Below are positions 24,143-36,203 of a stretch of 64,000 nt of DNA, in pieces. Each line of letters starts with the position of its first letter. The first letter of the stretch is position 1. The position numbers and the translations under genes were made by a program. A model generated the notes under the pieces. The model worked only from the letters and a program-made list of their open reading frames with translations. It made no database searches and had not been told where the DNA came from. The DNA is taken from contig NC_081851.1 of the NCBI RefSeq assembly GCF_963259705.1, positions 13,366,145 through 13,430,144 of the forward strand. The letters run 5' to 3'. The DNA is from Myotis daubentonii. Its lineage: Eukaryota; Chordata; Mammalia; Chiroptera; Vespertilionidae.

Positions 24143-24541
24143 ACATTAAAAAATAATAACTTAATCAATAAAAATATTTTAAAAATAAAAGAAAAAGAAA
24201 AATTACATAGAACATCAGTCAGGATACAGAATATCTGAACAACACTAGCAGCCAACTAACCCTGATATTTACGGAACGACCATCCACTGGGCACAGCCAG
24301 CAGCACCGCCCTCCTCCTCCCCTCAGTCCTGTCAACCACCACCAAGATGGCCAGAGTCCCTGGGAGGCAACACCTGCCCCCGCGGCCACCAGCGACTGAG
24401 AATTGCTGGTCTGAGCTGCAGCTTAGCGAGGGAACTGGTCACCCAGGAATCACTGCTCAATGACCAGGACACAGCTGTGATCCCGGAGGCTCCCTCGGGC
24501 AGGCGGGGGCGCCAGGGGGACATGCGCTCTGGAGGGCCTAC

Positions 24542-24658
24542 CTGCGTGGCCCTGGAGGGCCTCACGGTGTTGGCGATGTTAGACTGGAGTTCTCCCTCCA
24601 GCTCTTCCTTTTGGCTGTTGGCCTTGCCCTGGGTGAGTTGGGTCCCCAACTCTTCCAG
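24542..24658 (-). CDS. Coiled-coil gene, internal exon
   Basis: 117 bp (39 codons, phase 0-0). Acceptor GGCTCTGCAG, donor GTAGGC. It opens with LEELGTQLTQGKANSQKEEL and ends in a Ser/Arg/Thr-containing segment that breaks the heptads. Confidence 0.78.
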
Positions 24659-24797
24659 CTGCAGAGCCAATGACCCAGCCCGTGCCACAGTTAGGTCACA
24701 GAGTGAACTTGGCTTGAGAGCAAGCCCCAAACCTGTCACCCCACGGGACACCTGGCCACCGGCTTGCCTGTCTATTCCAGACACCACCCGCTGTTAC

Positions 24798-24892
24798 CTC
24801 TTTCTGGAGCTGCTGGTTCTCCTCCTGCAGTGTCTTGACTGTGCCCTGGAGGGCATGGGTATTCTCCTCCAAATCGGTGATCCGCGTGCAGG
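24798..24892 (-). CDS. Coiled-coil gene, internal exon
   Basis: 95 bp, acceptor CTCTTCAG, donor GTAACA. Two bases complete an Ala codon split from the previous exon, then 31 codons of clean heptads (ITDLEENTHALQGTVKTLQE). This is the start of the visible coiled coil. Confidence 0.83.
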
Positions 24893-25884
24893 CTGAAGAG
24901 CAAAGTGCAGTCAGAGCCCATCTTCCAGGGCCTCCACTTCCCCTCTCTGACTCTGGCCCTGAGAGGACCATCCCCCCAGGCGACCATCCCCCCCACCCCG
25001 AGGCCTAGGTGTGAGGGCCGGGGATGGTCAGCTGGGTGTTGTTCACAAGGTGCTGTCGCTGTTGGTTGTGGCCCCTGTGCTGGCTCAGCTGGGGGCCGGT
25101 AGGGGAGCCATCCAGAGCTTAAGAAGAAGGCAGGTGACCGTGGAGAGGCCAAAGCAGAAGTTCAAGACGGTGGAACTGCTGGAACCACTTTTTACCGAGT
25201 TCTAACCTGACTGTCTAGTCAAGGATTTCAGAGACTCACAGAGACGGCAAAGACCTGGCAAGGTCCGGGCCAGCCGCCAGAGTGGGGGGGTCTGGGTGGC
25301 TCAGCTGGGGAGTGGGAGGCACGGTAATTGACCAGTATGTCTGCGGGGGGTAGCGGATCTGGGGCCCCGTGTGTAGAGGACTTGCCACCCGTGGGTGAGG
25401 TCCTTCGGGAGGAGAGGTCACTGAGCAGCCTCTGCCCAGGGAGACAGAGAGCAGACTGCACCCATCTGCCCGAGGTGGACATGAACGGAGGAAATCAGCC
25501 CAGGCCTCTGTTATAATGCAGGTGAGTGAGCACTGGGGAAGCTCCTGCCATCCAGAGCTTTCAATCCCCTAAGGACAGATCTAAGACAGCCTCTGGGGTC
25601 AGCGTGCTCTCATCTGGAAGCTCCCGGGACTGTCCGCACGGGCACTGAGAAATCTGTCAACACTTACTTGTAGTTCATGTCCTGACTTCAAGGCTGCCAG
25701 GCCCCTCATGTTCCCCTTGGGGAGAGTGGCAATGAAACGGTCCCAAATGGCCCCTGAATCACACCCTACTGACTTGGGCTGAGGGTGGGCTGACCCAGGA
25801 GATTCATAGCCAAGGGCTCAGCTCCCTGGGTGAGGGAGAAGACACAGCCAGGCTGGCTCCCCGGCGCCAGGGGCTGCTGCCTAC

Positions 25885-26014
25885 CTTCTATCAGCAGCTC
25901 CGGCTCCCAGCTCTGGTGGGCGGGCTGGTTCCTCCTCTGGACCTGTTCAGCCTCGAGGGCCATGATGTTCCCCAGCAGCTCCTCAAGGAACTGCTGGGGG
26001 ATGTGTTCACGATC
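25885..26014 (-). CDS. Coiled-coil gene, internal exon
   Basis: 130 bp, acceptor CCTGCACTAG, donor GTAGGC. Forty-three codons plus one base. Encodes an amphipathic stretch with IPQQFLEELLGNIMALEAEQ followed by a Gln/Pro/Trp linker leading into the coiled coil. Confidence 0.82.
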
Positions 26015-26475
26015 CTAGTGCAGGAAGAGGGGTGGGGTAAGGATGCGCACCATGGAACCCGCTGGCCTGCCCCGCCCCGCCCCAGTACAGCTACCCTCAT
26101 TCCCCAGGATGAAGGGCCTCCATGCAGCTGCTAACTTCCTAGAGCACAGCTGCACAGAAAGGACTCCAACACAGGGTCCTGCTGGGAGACCTACAGCCAC
26201 TAAAAACATGCTGACCCAGTGGTAGGTGATGAGGACCCATGAGGCCTCTGTGGTGTCTGAGCAAAGTGACGCACAGCACAGGGCTGTAAAGCAGGTGACA
26301 GGAGGACGGGCGGCTCTCAGGCCCCTTCGCTGGTGTACCATGTCTTGGAAAGGCCGTAGGGACTCCCAAATCACAGCTCGGCCCACATCCTAGTTGCCAG
26401 CAGAGACCCTTATTACCACTCACCCACCTACATCCATCCTTACAGAAAGCAACACGGCAGTCAGGCCCTATCCGG

Positions 26476-26500
26476 TTTTTTTTTTTTTTTTTTTTTTTTT
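26476..26500. repeat. Poly-T tract
   Basis: About 25 consecutive T residues immediately left of a Helitron start. Confidence 0.95.
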
Positions 26501-26504
26501 AACA

Positions 26505-26923
26505 TCCTAAAGAATAAAGCCCTAATATGCTAAGTGTCCAGTCATCCATTCAACCAATGAAAGCATAATACACGAATGATATGCTAAGGCCACTCACCAG
26601 CTTCCCATGACGTGCACTGACGACCACTGGGGTCAGACGCTGCAACTGGCAGGTTGGCTTGCTGCTGGGGTCTGGCTGATTGGGGCTGAAGTAGACAGGC
26701 CTGACATGCCCTGGGGCCCTCCCAGGTTCCCTCCCCACTAGCCAGCCAACCTCCTGTGTCCCTCCCCGCCCTCATCATACACCAATGGAGTCCCACTGCC
26801 TCGCCTATGCCCTCTCGCAATCCGGGACTCCTCAGGGGCTGTCAGAGAGCCAGTTTCAGCCAAATTCCCACAGGCCAGGCCAAGGGACCCCTATGGTGCA
26901 CGAATTTGTGTACTGGGCCGCTA

Positions 26924-26924
<1 letters not shown>
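26505..26924 (+). mobile_element. Non-autonomous Helitron
   Basis: Begins TCCTAAAGAATAAAGCCCTA and ends with a degraded terminal hairpin (GTGCACGAATTTGTGTAC) followed by GGGCCGCTAG. Helitrons start with TC, end with CTRR preceded by a short hairpin, and insert between A and T. A GT microsatellite follows the end directly. No Rep/helicase coding. Confidence 0.75.

Positions 26925-26956
<32 letters not shown>
26925..26956. repeat. (GT)n/(TA)n microsatellite
   Basis: GT units grading into TA units between two Helitrons. Confidence 0.9.
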
Positions 26957-26957
<1 letters not shown>

Positions 26958-27469
26958 CCTATCTAATAAAAGAGAAACATGGTAATTGGCGTACGACCGA
27001 TACCCTTTTCATTGGCTAATCAGCAAGATATGCAAATTAACTGTCAGCCAAGATGGCGGCCGGCAGCCAGGCAGCTTGAAACTAACATGAGGCTTGGTTG
27101 CCTCAGTGATGGAGGAAACCAACGTTCCCCGCCTGCCGCTGCCTCTGAGCCGGCAGTTTAAGAAACTCTGTAACAAATACGCCCAACTTCAGCCAGCAGA
27201 TTAGCAACATTGTAAGCAAAGGCCAGAAACCTACTTTCAGCCGGAGGCCTAAGAGCTGGAGCCAAGCCTCAAGCTAAAGCTGGCCCAGAATTAAAAAAAA
27301 AAAAAAAAAAGGAAAAAAGGAGCGTTTGGGAGTTCAGTCACCCCCAGCCTGAAAACAGCCCTCAGCCCCTCACCCAGACTGGCCAGGCACCCCAGTGGGG
27401 ACCCCCACCCTGATCCAGGACACCCTTCAGGGCAAACCAGCCAGCCCCCACCCGTGCACCAGGCCTCTA
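26957..27469 (+). mobile_element. Helitron, left member of a composite pair
   Basis: 5' end TCCTATCTAATAAAAGAGAA. The interior has ATTGGCTAATCAG, ATATGCAAATTAAC and CCAAGATGGCGGCC, an A-rich tract at about 27293-27310, and then the block GGACACCCTTCAGGGCAAAC. It ends at CGTGCACCAGGCCTCTA, lacking the final G, exactly where the next Helitron begins. The element at 51833-52350 has the same plan. Confidence 0.75.
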
Positions 27470-28142
27470 CCCTATATAGTAAAAGGGTAATATGCCTCCC
27501 AGAACCGGGATCAGAGGAGCCTTGAGGCCTCCCGGCACTGGAATCAGCATGACAGGGGGCAGCACCCAAACCCCCTGATCGCCCTGCAGCTCTGTGTGTG
27601 ACAGGGGGCGGGGCCACAACCTCCCTATCCACCCTGCTCTGTGCCTGATAGGGGGGAACTCCCCCCCGCCACGGGCCCTGCTCTGTGTGTGACGGGGTTA
27701 GAGCCATAACCTCCCCCTCGGCCCTGCCCTGAGTGTGAGAGTGGCGGCGCCCCAACCCCCTGATCCGCCCTGCTCTGTGGGTGATAGAGGGCAGCACCCC
27801 AACCCCCTGATGGGCCCTGCTCTGTGCGTGACAGGGTACAGAGCCCCAACCCCCCTGATGGGCCCTGCTCTGTGTGTGACAGGGGGTTGCTCCACAAACT
27901 CCCCATCGACCCTGCCTTGAGTGTGACAGGGGGCGGCGCCCCAACTCCCCAATCAGCCCTGCTCTGAGCCCAACCAGGGGCTGCACCTAGGGATTGGGCC
28001 TGCCCTCTGCCACCCCGGAGCAGGCCTAAGCCAGCAGGTCGTTATCTCCCGAGGGGTCCCAGACTGCTAGAGGGCACAGGCCAGGCTGAGGGACCCCCCC
28101 TCCCCCCCCCGAGTGCACGAATTTTTGTGCACCGGGCCTCTA

Positions 28143-28143
<1 letters not shown>
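27470..28143 (+). mobile_element. Helitron, right member of a composite pair
   Basis: 5' end CCCTATATAGTAAAAGGGTA and 3' end GTGCACGAATTTTTGTGCAC hairpin followed by CGGGCCTCTAG, then T. The middle (27540-27960) is a diverged tandem of about 65-75 bp units around CCCCTGATGGGCCCTGCTCT and GTGTGACAGGGGG. Confidence 0.82.

Positions 28144-28201
<58 letters not shown>
28144..28201. repeat. (AT)n microsatellite
   Basis: About 29 AT units directly after the Helitron CTAG end, expanded from the A-T-rich target. Confidence 0.95.
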
Positions 28202-28208
<7 letters not shown>

Positions 28209-28365
28209 TTAAATATATTTTTATTGATCTCAGAGAGGAAAGGAGAGGGAGAGATAGACACAGCAATGATGAGAGAGAATCATTGATCGTCTGCTTCCCA
28301 AAGCCACCCCTGGGCATGGAGCCCACGACCTGGGCATTGGCCCGGCTGGGCAGGCCCTGTCTCTT
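28202..28365 (-). mobile_element. Ves SINE
   Basis: TTTTTATTGATCTCAGAGAGG on the left; GCAATGATGAGAGAGAATC and the head-side GCATTGGCCCGGCTGGGC on the right. Confidence 0.85.
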
Positions 28366-28399
28366 TTGAGGGCCTTCACTGCTGCCCACTTAAGCCACT

Positions 28400-29440
28400 A
28401 AGCTTAGCATATGACTCTTCGCTGGTAGCAGGTCACTGTGTCGGCAGCAGCCCCCGCCCAGTAGCAGAAAACCAGAGAAGGGCACCACATAAACCTAAAG
28501 CGACCCCATCTGTTGTACACAGGATGCGAGAGTGTCTGACATGTACAGCCTCGTCTGGTTGGACGAGCGCACCTGCTGACAGGTGCAGGACTTCCCTGAG
28601 CCCGTTTCCCTAACAAGGAAGGGGTGGGGCTAAGATCTATCCCGGGTGTGAGGGCTGAGCCTTGGCCTCTCAATTCCATGGTCACTCCGCTGATCGGGGA
28701 GCTGGAAATAAATGGCTGTTCCGGTGAGTTTTTGTTCAACACCCAGTTCCTATGTGAACAGGTCACACACAACCTCTTGGAAAACCAACAGCCCTGGGCA
28801 GTTTCCCGGAAACGAGGGCTAAGGCACAGGAAACGGTACTATGGGCCCTTGGATGTCAGGCACATGCTGGGTGTGGGACACCATGGTTGGTCCCTTGCAG
28901 GCCCCCTCAAGGGAGGAGTCCGCGGGGCCTATTCCGGTCCCAGGGCCCAGCACACACGGGGAGCAGGTCAGCTCTTTCCCCTCATCTCTGCTCCCGCCCA
29001 GGAGCCCTCCCAGAACCACTGGGCTGAGTCTCCCCCGAGCGCCTTCACAGTTTGGGAACACGCATGCACCCGACGTGTCCCTTGCTCTTGGAGGCAGTTT
29101 CCCAAGGCTGGCCCCACACACGGTTCTAACAACTGGGAGTGGGCGGTAGCTCCTGCTTTTCCATCTCGTGTTCACTTCCCCGCACCGGCCAGAACCCAAG
29201 GTTCTTGGTAGAAGGGAAGCCCTGGACCTGCCGCCAGTGGACACAGTTCTGGTCAAAGCCTGGCAGCGGGAAGGGTCTGCTCACAGACTCGGGAGTCACC
29301 TGGGCACTGTCTCTCTGCCCATCCCTGGCCCTGCGCCAGTTGCCCTCTGTCCATGCACATTCACTCCTCACAAGAGCCCTGAGAAGGAGGCAGGGACAGT
29401 CCCTTCTCACACAGGAAGAGGCTCTGCACTCACCGACTCT
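28400..29440. other. Unique GC-rich sequence
   Basis: Open frames on both strands but no recognised domain or consistent exon. Confidence 0.35.
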
Positions 29441-29625
29441 ACGACCACCAACTCTTCTTACTCCAACTCTTCACACCGACTCTTCACACACTGACAATTC
29501 ACACCGACTCCGCACCACCAACTCCACACCACCAACTCCGCACCACCAACTCCACACCCACCGACTCCCCACCCTCCAACTCCACGCCCACAGACTCCAC
29601 GCCCACCGACTCCGCACCTAACATT
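29441..29625. repeat. Short tandem repeat, about 15-bp unit
   Basis: Diverged units of the type CACCAACTCCACACC / CACCGACTCCGCACC, visible as a run of ACTCC/ACTCT words. Confidence 0.8.
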
Positions 29626-30139
29626 CCACTGTCTCCATAGTCCCCCAACCAAACTGCTCTAGGCCCAGCATTCTAAACGGCTCTGCCAGAGGCTCATGCC
29701 CCATGCTAACTGCTTTAGGAATACACAAAAATTAGGACACTCTCCCCCTGAAGATTAAGATCTATCTGGCACATAAAATATAAAGAAACATAAAGGTTAT
29801 GTTTATAGATCCTATACCATTATAAATGGAAATTAACCACTTCATTCTGATATGTCTGTCTATGTTTCAAAAAATTATTTTTTCCCATCTGCCACATTAC
29901 AGAAATTTGATTTGTTCCTTTCAGGGAACAACACAATCATTTTATTTTGTGAAGTCTTACCTACAGAGCCCAGCTCAGAAATTCTCCCCATCGACTGTCA
30001 ATAGTTCATACATAAGACCCCTCAAGTCCACCAGTCAATTGCCTAAAAAACAATTTGACAGACCACTCACTAATGTGTAGTTTATAAGGAAAATGAACAA
30101 AGTAAAGCTATATATTTGAAAAATATTTCATATACATAT
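29626..30139. other. Unassigned AT-rich sequence
   Basis: Nothing recognisable. Confidence 0.4.
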
Positions 30140-30364
30140 ATATTTTTAAAAATATATATTTTATTGATTTTTTACAGAGAGGAAGGGAGAGGGATAGAGA
30201 GTTAGAATCATTGATGAGAGAGAAGCATCGATCTGCTGCCTCCTGCACACTCCCCACTGGGGATGTGCCCACAACCAAGGTACATGCTCTTGACGAGAAT
30301 CAAACCTGGGTCCCTTCAATCCCCAGGTCAGCCCTCTATCCAGTGAGCCAAACTGGCTAGGGCT
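30140..30364 (-). mobile_element. Ves SINE
   Basis: ATTTTATTGATTTTTTACAG on the left, AGCCAAACTGGCTAGGGC (complement of the SINE head) on the right. Confidence 0.92.
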
Positions 30365-30369
30365 ATACT

Positions 30370-30590
30370 TTATATATTTTTTTAAAATATATCTTTATTG
30401 AGTTCTGAGGGGAAAGGAGAGATAGAGAGAAAGAAAAATCAATGATGAGAGAGAAGCATTGATCAATTGCCTCCTGCACGCCCCATAATGAGGATCAAGC
30501 CCCCAACCAGGGCATATGCCCTGACTGGGTATCTAATGGTGACCTCCTGGTCATAGTGATACACTCAATCACTGAGCCATGCCGGCCAGA
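30370..30590 (-). mobile_element. Ves SINE
   Basis: A second minus-orientation copy only a few bases from the previous one: ATCTTTATTGAGTTCTGAGG on the left, ACTGAGCCATGCCGGCCAG on the right. Confidence 0.9.
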
Positions 30591-30931
30591 CTGGAAAATA
30601 TTTTAACAAAAGGACTTTGTATATAGCTTTCTGTGCAAGGAGTTCTAAATTAGCACATGCAAGAAAGACATTTAGAGAACAAATATACAGGCACCCTCAG
30701 AACAGAATTTAAATATTTAGGCTGCCAATCAATTATTTCTAAACTAGTAATGGTTTACTTGGGTTAATTAAAAAACTCATTCTTAATTTAAGATAAATTT
30801 AAATTGTTTAAAGTAGATGAAATCTTTGGACTTAGATTGGGGGTGGGGGGAGAGTACTGATTAGCATTTTGATTCATTATCCAGCTCCAATGACTGTTAT
30901 AAAATTACTGAAAGTGAATCTGCACAAGCAA

Positions 30932-31411
30932 TGGGTCCGGGCTGCTGGTCACTCCTTGAGCGAATGAAGCAGAGACAGGGTTGAGATCATTTATTCCATG
31001 ATTGCAGCAGAAGGAGAGAGCAGCAGGTCACCCACAAACGTCTGTTCTACCCCCTGTCCCCCACCCCCAATAAACCAGCTGCTTATCTTGGGTAGAAGGA
31101 CAAAGATCCCATGGGAAAGCAGACATTTCAGGCCTGGGAAAGTAGGAAGGTATAGTGGTTACAGGTTACAGGCAACTCGGGCTGGGGGTTGGCAGAGGCC
31201 AGGTGGCTCCAGGACCAGATTACAGGCAACGAGGTTGCTGATCTAGGCCTTTCTCAGAAAGGAGGGTGGCCTGCATTCCCTTGTTAGCTCCCATGTCCCA
31301 GGGCGGACAACTCTCCACCAGATCAGAACGTGATTTCCCTCATTAGAACAGAACAATCATGGTTAACCGAGCACCATTAATATTCCTTGTAATCATAGCG
31401 AGTCCCCAACA
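30932..31411 (-). mobile_element. LTR-like element (possible solo LTR)
   Basis: About 480 bp bounded by TG (TGGGTCCGGG) and CA (AGTCCCCAACA). Read on the minus strand it starts TGTTGGGGACTCGC and carries AATAAA near 30991, about 60 bp before its end, as in an LTR. No target-site duplication found, so the call is tentative. Confidence 0.45.
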
Positions 31412-32066
31412 GTCTAGTCCTGCCCCGAACAAAAGAACAAAACTGAAAAAAATCCCACCTAAAGTGGTTACTTTTTCATAACTATCTCAATCAATTCCTC
31501 CTACAGAAGCTATTCCATAAATCTAACCGCCTTCATTTGTGGGCAGCATGATGAGATTTCAATTAATGTCCAACGAAATGTGATCTAACCTGGAAACAAA
31601 TTTATAGATGCAGTGACCTGAAGTGAGAACAAAGCAAATAACATGTACTTTAAGGAATCTTGAGATAATGAAAACTATTTATCATTATGCAAATCAAGAT
31701 TTCAAGAACAGTTGAATTGATGAGCTTATGCCAAAGGGATATAAACTGGATGATAAAATTTCAAACTCTCTGCTCCCAGTTTTCAGGGCCAACATTTTAG
31801 AGGAACGATGCAAAATTTATGAACCTAGCGCTATTTTTAAGGAAAATACGTAAGAATGAGACAGAAGACAGGATGAGGCCGAGTGAAACCACCAAAGAGT
31901 GAGCACAAGCCTGGCACAGTGATGAGCACATTGCACACATTGCATCTCATTCAATCAACTCAAAGTCATCAAGGTGTTCCATGAACTCCCATGGACTGAG
32001 CTGTATTTTGGACCACGGATATGCACAAAGGTTAGGAGTCACAGAAAGTTTTCTTTTCTAAAAATT
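31412..32066. other. Unassigned AT-rich sequence
   Basis: No gene or repeat family recognised. Confidence 0.4.
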
Positions 32067-32285
32067 GGTCCACGACATGGCCGTTGTGGATCAGTTTGCT
32101 GGAGCATCATTCTCTACATGGAAAGGCTGTGGGTTCAATTCCCGGTCAGGGCACATACCTAGGTTGGGCGTTCAGTCTCCAGTGGGAGTGTTTATGAGAG
32201 GCAACCAATCGATGCTTTTCTCTCACATCAATGATTCTCTCTCTCAAATCAATAAGCACATCCTTGCCATAGGATTTAAAGAAAA
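32067..32285 (+). mobile_element. Ves SINE
   Basis: Head with GTTTGCTGGAGCATCATTCT, B-box-like GGTTCAATTCCCGGTCAGG, then ATCAATGATTCTCTCTCTC. Confidence 0.88.
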
Positions 32286-32439
32286 AGTGGGTTCCATTAG
32301 GTCGTAGAAAGTCATTCTCAAATTTTCAGTTATCAATTCTTAGCAACTTCTCCAATAGTTTCAAAGAATACCTTGAAGCTAACTAAACCAGCAATACCAT
32401 TCTTTTCTTTATACAAGCAGGTTTACCGGCACCCGAGCC

Positions 32440-32660
32440 TGGTCGGCCTGGTTCAGTGGTTGAGTGTCAACCTATGAACCAGAACCAGGGAGTTATGGTT
32501 GGCTTCCAGGTTGGGGCCCATGTCCCAGTTGTGGCCTCCATCCCCAATGCGGGGTGCCCATTAGAGAGCCAATCAATGGTTCTCATCATTGGCGTTTCTA
32601 TTTCACGCTCCGTCTCCAGTTTTCTGTGAAGTCAATAAAAGTATATATAAAATAAGAATT
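32440..32660 (+). mobile_element. Ves SINE, diverged
   Basis: Head CCTGGTCGGCCTGGTTCAGT, then GAACCAGGGAGTTATGGTTG and a CAATCAATGGTTCTCATCAT 3' part. Confidence 0.8.
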
Positions 32661-33063
32661 CTCCTCAAAAAAATGAATAAAGAAGTAAGGGTAGAGGACA
32701 CCCTGACTGGAGAGGGTGGTGGGTCTCTGCTGTGGCCCCACGTAAAAATACCTGGGGAGGTTACATAGACAAGCCCCTCTCCTGCTGGGCTAATGCCTCC
32801 GGTCCTGGTGGGCCCTCTTCCAAAGTGATCAGAAGGTCTATGGTGATTCTGCTGCACAGCCGAGTCCAGCACCACCGGCTAAGTGTGGGGGATGCTGATC
32901 TCACAGGGACTCACTGCACACGGGCACCTCACAGGGTCTCACCGCAGAAACACAGCTGCCATTCCATCCCTCCCAACTCTTGCTGAACAGGCCGGGCACC
33001 CGACTCACGGCTCCAACTACCTCCCACCCTTCCACGGTGGGTCCACATCCACAGGGAACTCAC

Positions 33064-33174
33064 TTCCCCTCTTAGCAATTTCTTCAGTTTCTCCACAGGC
33101 TCAGGCTCACAGCCCGGAATCCTCTGCACGTCACTGTTCTTCAGAACCAACATCGTGTCCAGCACACAGCGAAC
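33064..33174 (-). CDS. Coiled-coil gene, internal exon
   Basis: 111 bp, exactly 37 codons in phase 0-0. Acceptor TATGTTTTTAAG, donor GTGAGT. The peptide (VRCVLDTMLVLKNSDV and a CEPEPVEKLKKLL segment) looks globular, not coiled, so it probably belongs to an N-terminal domain. Confidence 0.75.
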
Positions 33175-35844
33175 CTTAAAAACATAAAGAAAAGAAAGAG
33201 AGAGCCATCCATTTCAAATGGCCATCACTTCAACTTGGGAAGAAACAAACCAACTCTGCACATGGCCACCACTGCTGATAAACCCGATGGTCGCAGGCAG
33301 ACCATCCCCACTCCAGCCTCTGCAGCCTTTTAACCTCACCTGGCACCAGACCCCCGCCAGACCTCCACCGGGGCCTGGACCACTACCCACAGAGCTCCCC
33401 TTCCCTCTCCTGCTCCCCTCCACCCTCATCCTCCCACTGGTTCTCCCCCCTCCCTGCACTCCTCCCTCCTGACCCTGGCCTCTGAGCCACCCCTCCTCTC
33501 CACAACATTGGCCATTCCTTCCCCACCCCTGGCCTGTACACTCTTTAACTTTTCTAGTGGAAAGAATGTCACACTGAGAGAAAAGTCGCAAGCACAATTC
33601 AGAGACCTCCCAGACACCCCTGTCTGAGATTTCCCCAAGTATTCACTTTTCAGTGAGAGCATTCTCACATCATCACACCCACCCATTCACAGTGTCCACT
33701 GCGTATGTTAAGGGCTGTGCGTCCTCAGAGGGCTCAGACCACAGCACATCCCAGTGAGCATTTCGGGTTTCAGGATGGTCGCGTCCTCCCTTTTGAGCCT
33801 GTGTCTCCTGCATGCACTGCTGCCCACTAAAGGCCCAGCTGAGAACATGGGCTGACCCCACCTTCCCTCCCACCATTCACCGCCTGGTCAGTTCCAACTC
33901 CCACACCCTCTCCCACACCCACATCCACTACCACAGAGCTAATCCTCCCACCACCGTCTCTGACCCTTGAAGGGGGTCTTCCTGCCTGACCACCTCCGTC
34001 TTCTACGTTGTAGCTAAGGTGACCGTTAGCACGAACCCTTCCCAGGCCATTTTCCCACTCAGAACCCTCCAGGTGTCTCCAGGATCAATGCCCAAGTCCT
34101 TGCAATGGCCTCTTCCCTGCTCCCCTGTGGGCCCCACACGCACCCTCTCCCTACTCCTCACACATCCCTCGGGGCTCCCCCGCCCTCCCCTATCTCTGAT
34201 CTGCACAAAAGGAAAAGAGGCAGGAGCTCTGCTCAGCCCTGTGTTCTACAAGGGGAAACTGAGGCTTGGAAGACTCAGGTCACATTGCTGTGCACTGCTG
34301 AGCCAGAAGTCCAGGTCGCTGACACCTGAGCCCCGAGCCACACGGCCTTCCTCAGTGAACATTTGTTGAACAGATGAGTGTGAATTAAATCGATTCTTAA
34401 CTCACAAAATACCCGAGTTTTAGTAAAGGAATAAGGTTTGCTCACACACTCACGATAAAAACATCTTCATCCCCGGAGCAGACGATAAGAGATGGGCTAG
34501 GGCATGGCCCACAGCATTTCCCCACTTATTTCACCTGCTGCTCAGCATCTGCGCACTTAGGCACTTAGGAGGCAGCTCGAGGGACCCACCGTCCCTGGTC
34601 TGGTCCCGGAACGTGCTGCCTGCCCCGCTGGCTTTGCCCTGGTCTCTCTGATCATTGCCAGGGACACAGCATCGTGTTTTCTCAATGAAAATCCCCATTT
34701 CTCAGCCTGAACAGGATCAGTCCCTTATCTTTCTCTGTGAAAGTTCCAGTCAGTTTTTCCAACATGTAGGAGATGCGGAGAGACTGTACCAGGTGGAAGT
34801 CATACAAAAGGGCAAGGATGGTGAGCCGGCTGCCACCCTCTGTGCCTGGCTTCCCTTTCTATAGATGTCATTGAACTTCCTCAGCGCGGCCTCCAGAGAG
34901 GGAGCTCAGACCTGCAAGAGTGAAACAGACCCAGCGTCATCGCACACACCTGACCATCGTGGCAGCGCGCTCCTCTCAGGGACCCTTCTTTTCAGCCAGC
35001 TGATGCGTTTATGCTGAAAGAGACTGTCCTTTTATAACCAGCGCATCAACGCACACCTGGTAGGACACTCATGGCCACGGGACATACCCTGTAAGACCCG
35101 GTCTGAGTGTGCAGGATTGGCACAGGGCCACGCGGACTGCTGGCTCCAGCCCAGAGCAATCCCCCACAACACTGGGACCTGCCAGTGAGCCACCCTCTCA
35201 CCTTCTCAGTCCAGGGGGACCGCCTCGGCCAGCAGCTGTCTAGCTCCTTGGAAACAGAGCACCGCACATCTGTCTGCAGCGCTGCACATCCCACAGCCCT
35301 CATTCTGAAGCACAGCTGAGCCCAGAGGAGGAGGCCGGAACAGCACCAGGTGGGGGCATGGAGCCCTGTGGAAGTGGCAGTCGGAAGGGAGGCCTGCCAG
35401 ATGCACTCCTGCGTGATCTGGGAAAGAAGACCCAGAGACCCAACAGCTGTGACCTGCCACAAAGCCACTAGATGGAAAAGATCAAACTCTGAGGAACAGG
35501 AGCTGGAAGAGGAAACCTGGTGGGGGGGAAGAGCAGGTTATGGGGGGCGCCTTCAATTGTGGGTGCAGGTGAACTCGGCCCAACAGTTCAGAATGTCGTA
35601 AACACATGTCACTGCTGAAGGAAAACACTAAATGCTAGAAGCCTCCAGGAGGGGCGCAAATGGGCAGGAGGGAACCATGACTTCACAGAGGCCAGCGCCC
35701 ATAGACAGGGGCTACTCCTAATTGAATAAATAATAAATTTAACCTGTAAACTCCCAATTGGCGCATTTTCACTAAACATCAACCTAGAGAGCAAGCCATG
35801 ACCGCGACATTATGTTCAAATAGAACTTAAAAAAGAGAAATTAG
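33175..35844. other. Intronic unique sequence
   Basis: Lies between gene exons at 33064-33174 and 50291-50372. An exon-like open stretch at about 34850-34910 (minus) was considered and not called. Otherwise nothing recognisable. Confidence 0.35.
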
Positions 35845-36043
35845 CCAGGCTGGCATGACTCAGGGGTGGAGCGTTGACCTAGGAGGCAGAATGTCGTGGT
35901 TCAATTCCTGGTCATGGCACACGCCCAGTTCAATCCCCACTGTGGGGAGTGCAGGAGGCAGGTGGTCAATGATTCTCTCTCATCATTGATGTTTCTATCT
36001 CTCCCTCTCCCTTCTTCTCCTAAATCAACAGAAATAGATTTTT
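35845..36043 (+). mobile_element. Ves SINE with 15-bp target duplication
   Basis: Head CCAGGCTGGCATGACTCAGG and TCTCTATC-rich tail. The perfect direct repeat AAAAAGAGAAATTAG flanks it at 35830-35844 and 36044-36058, a clear L1-type insertion. Confidence 0.93.
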
Positions 36044-36203
36044 AAAAAGAGAAATTAGAATTCTGCAGATATAAAAATTATGTATAAAATGGAATGTTTG
36101 AATGGTTGAATGTTTTCAACACATAATGGAATTACTTAACTACATCAAATTTTCTCAAAGTTTGAATTTATTTGAAGTCTTTAAAATACAGTATAGCAAT
36201 ATC

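Noticed and set aside
24395..24413. GAGAATTGCTG as the right terminal repeat of the SPIN-like fragment
   Set aside because: The sequence between is not SPIN-like and the flanking 8-mers do not match.
27291..27986. 231-codon minus-strand frame with repeated HTQSRA-type units
   Set aside because: It lies within Helitron sequence and its tandem block; no protein family is recognisable.
34850..34912. Possible extra exon (minus) with a CTTGCAG acceptor and LEAALRKFNDIYRKG-like frame
   Set aside because: The phase that fits the neighbours contains a TGA right after the acceptor and no good donor follows.
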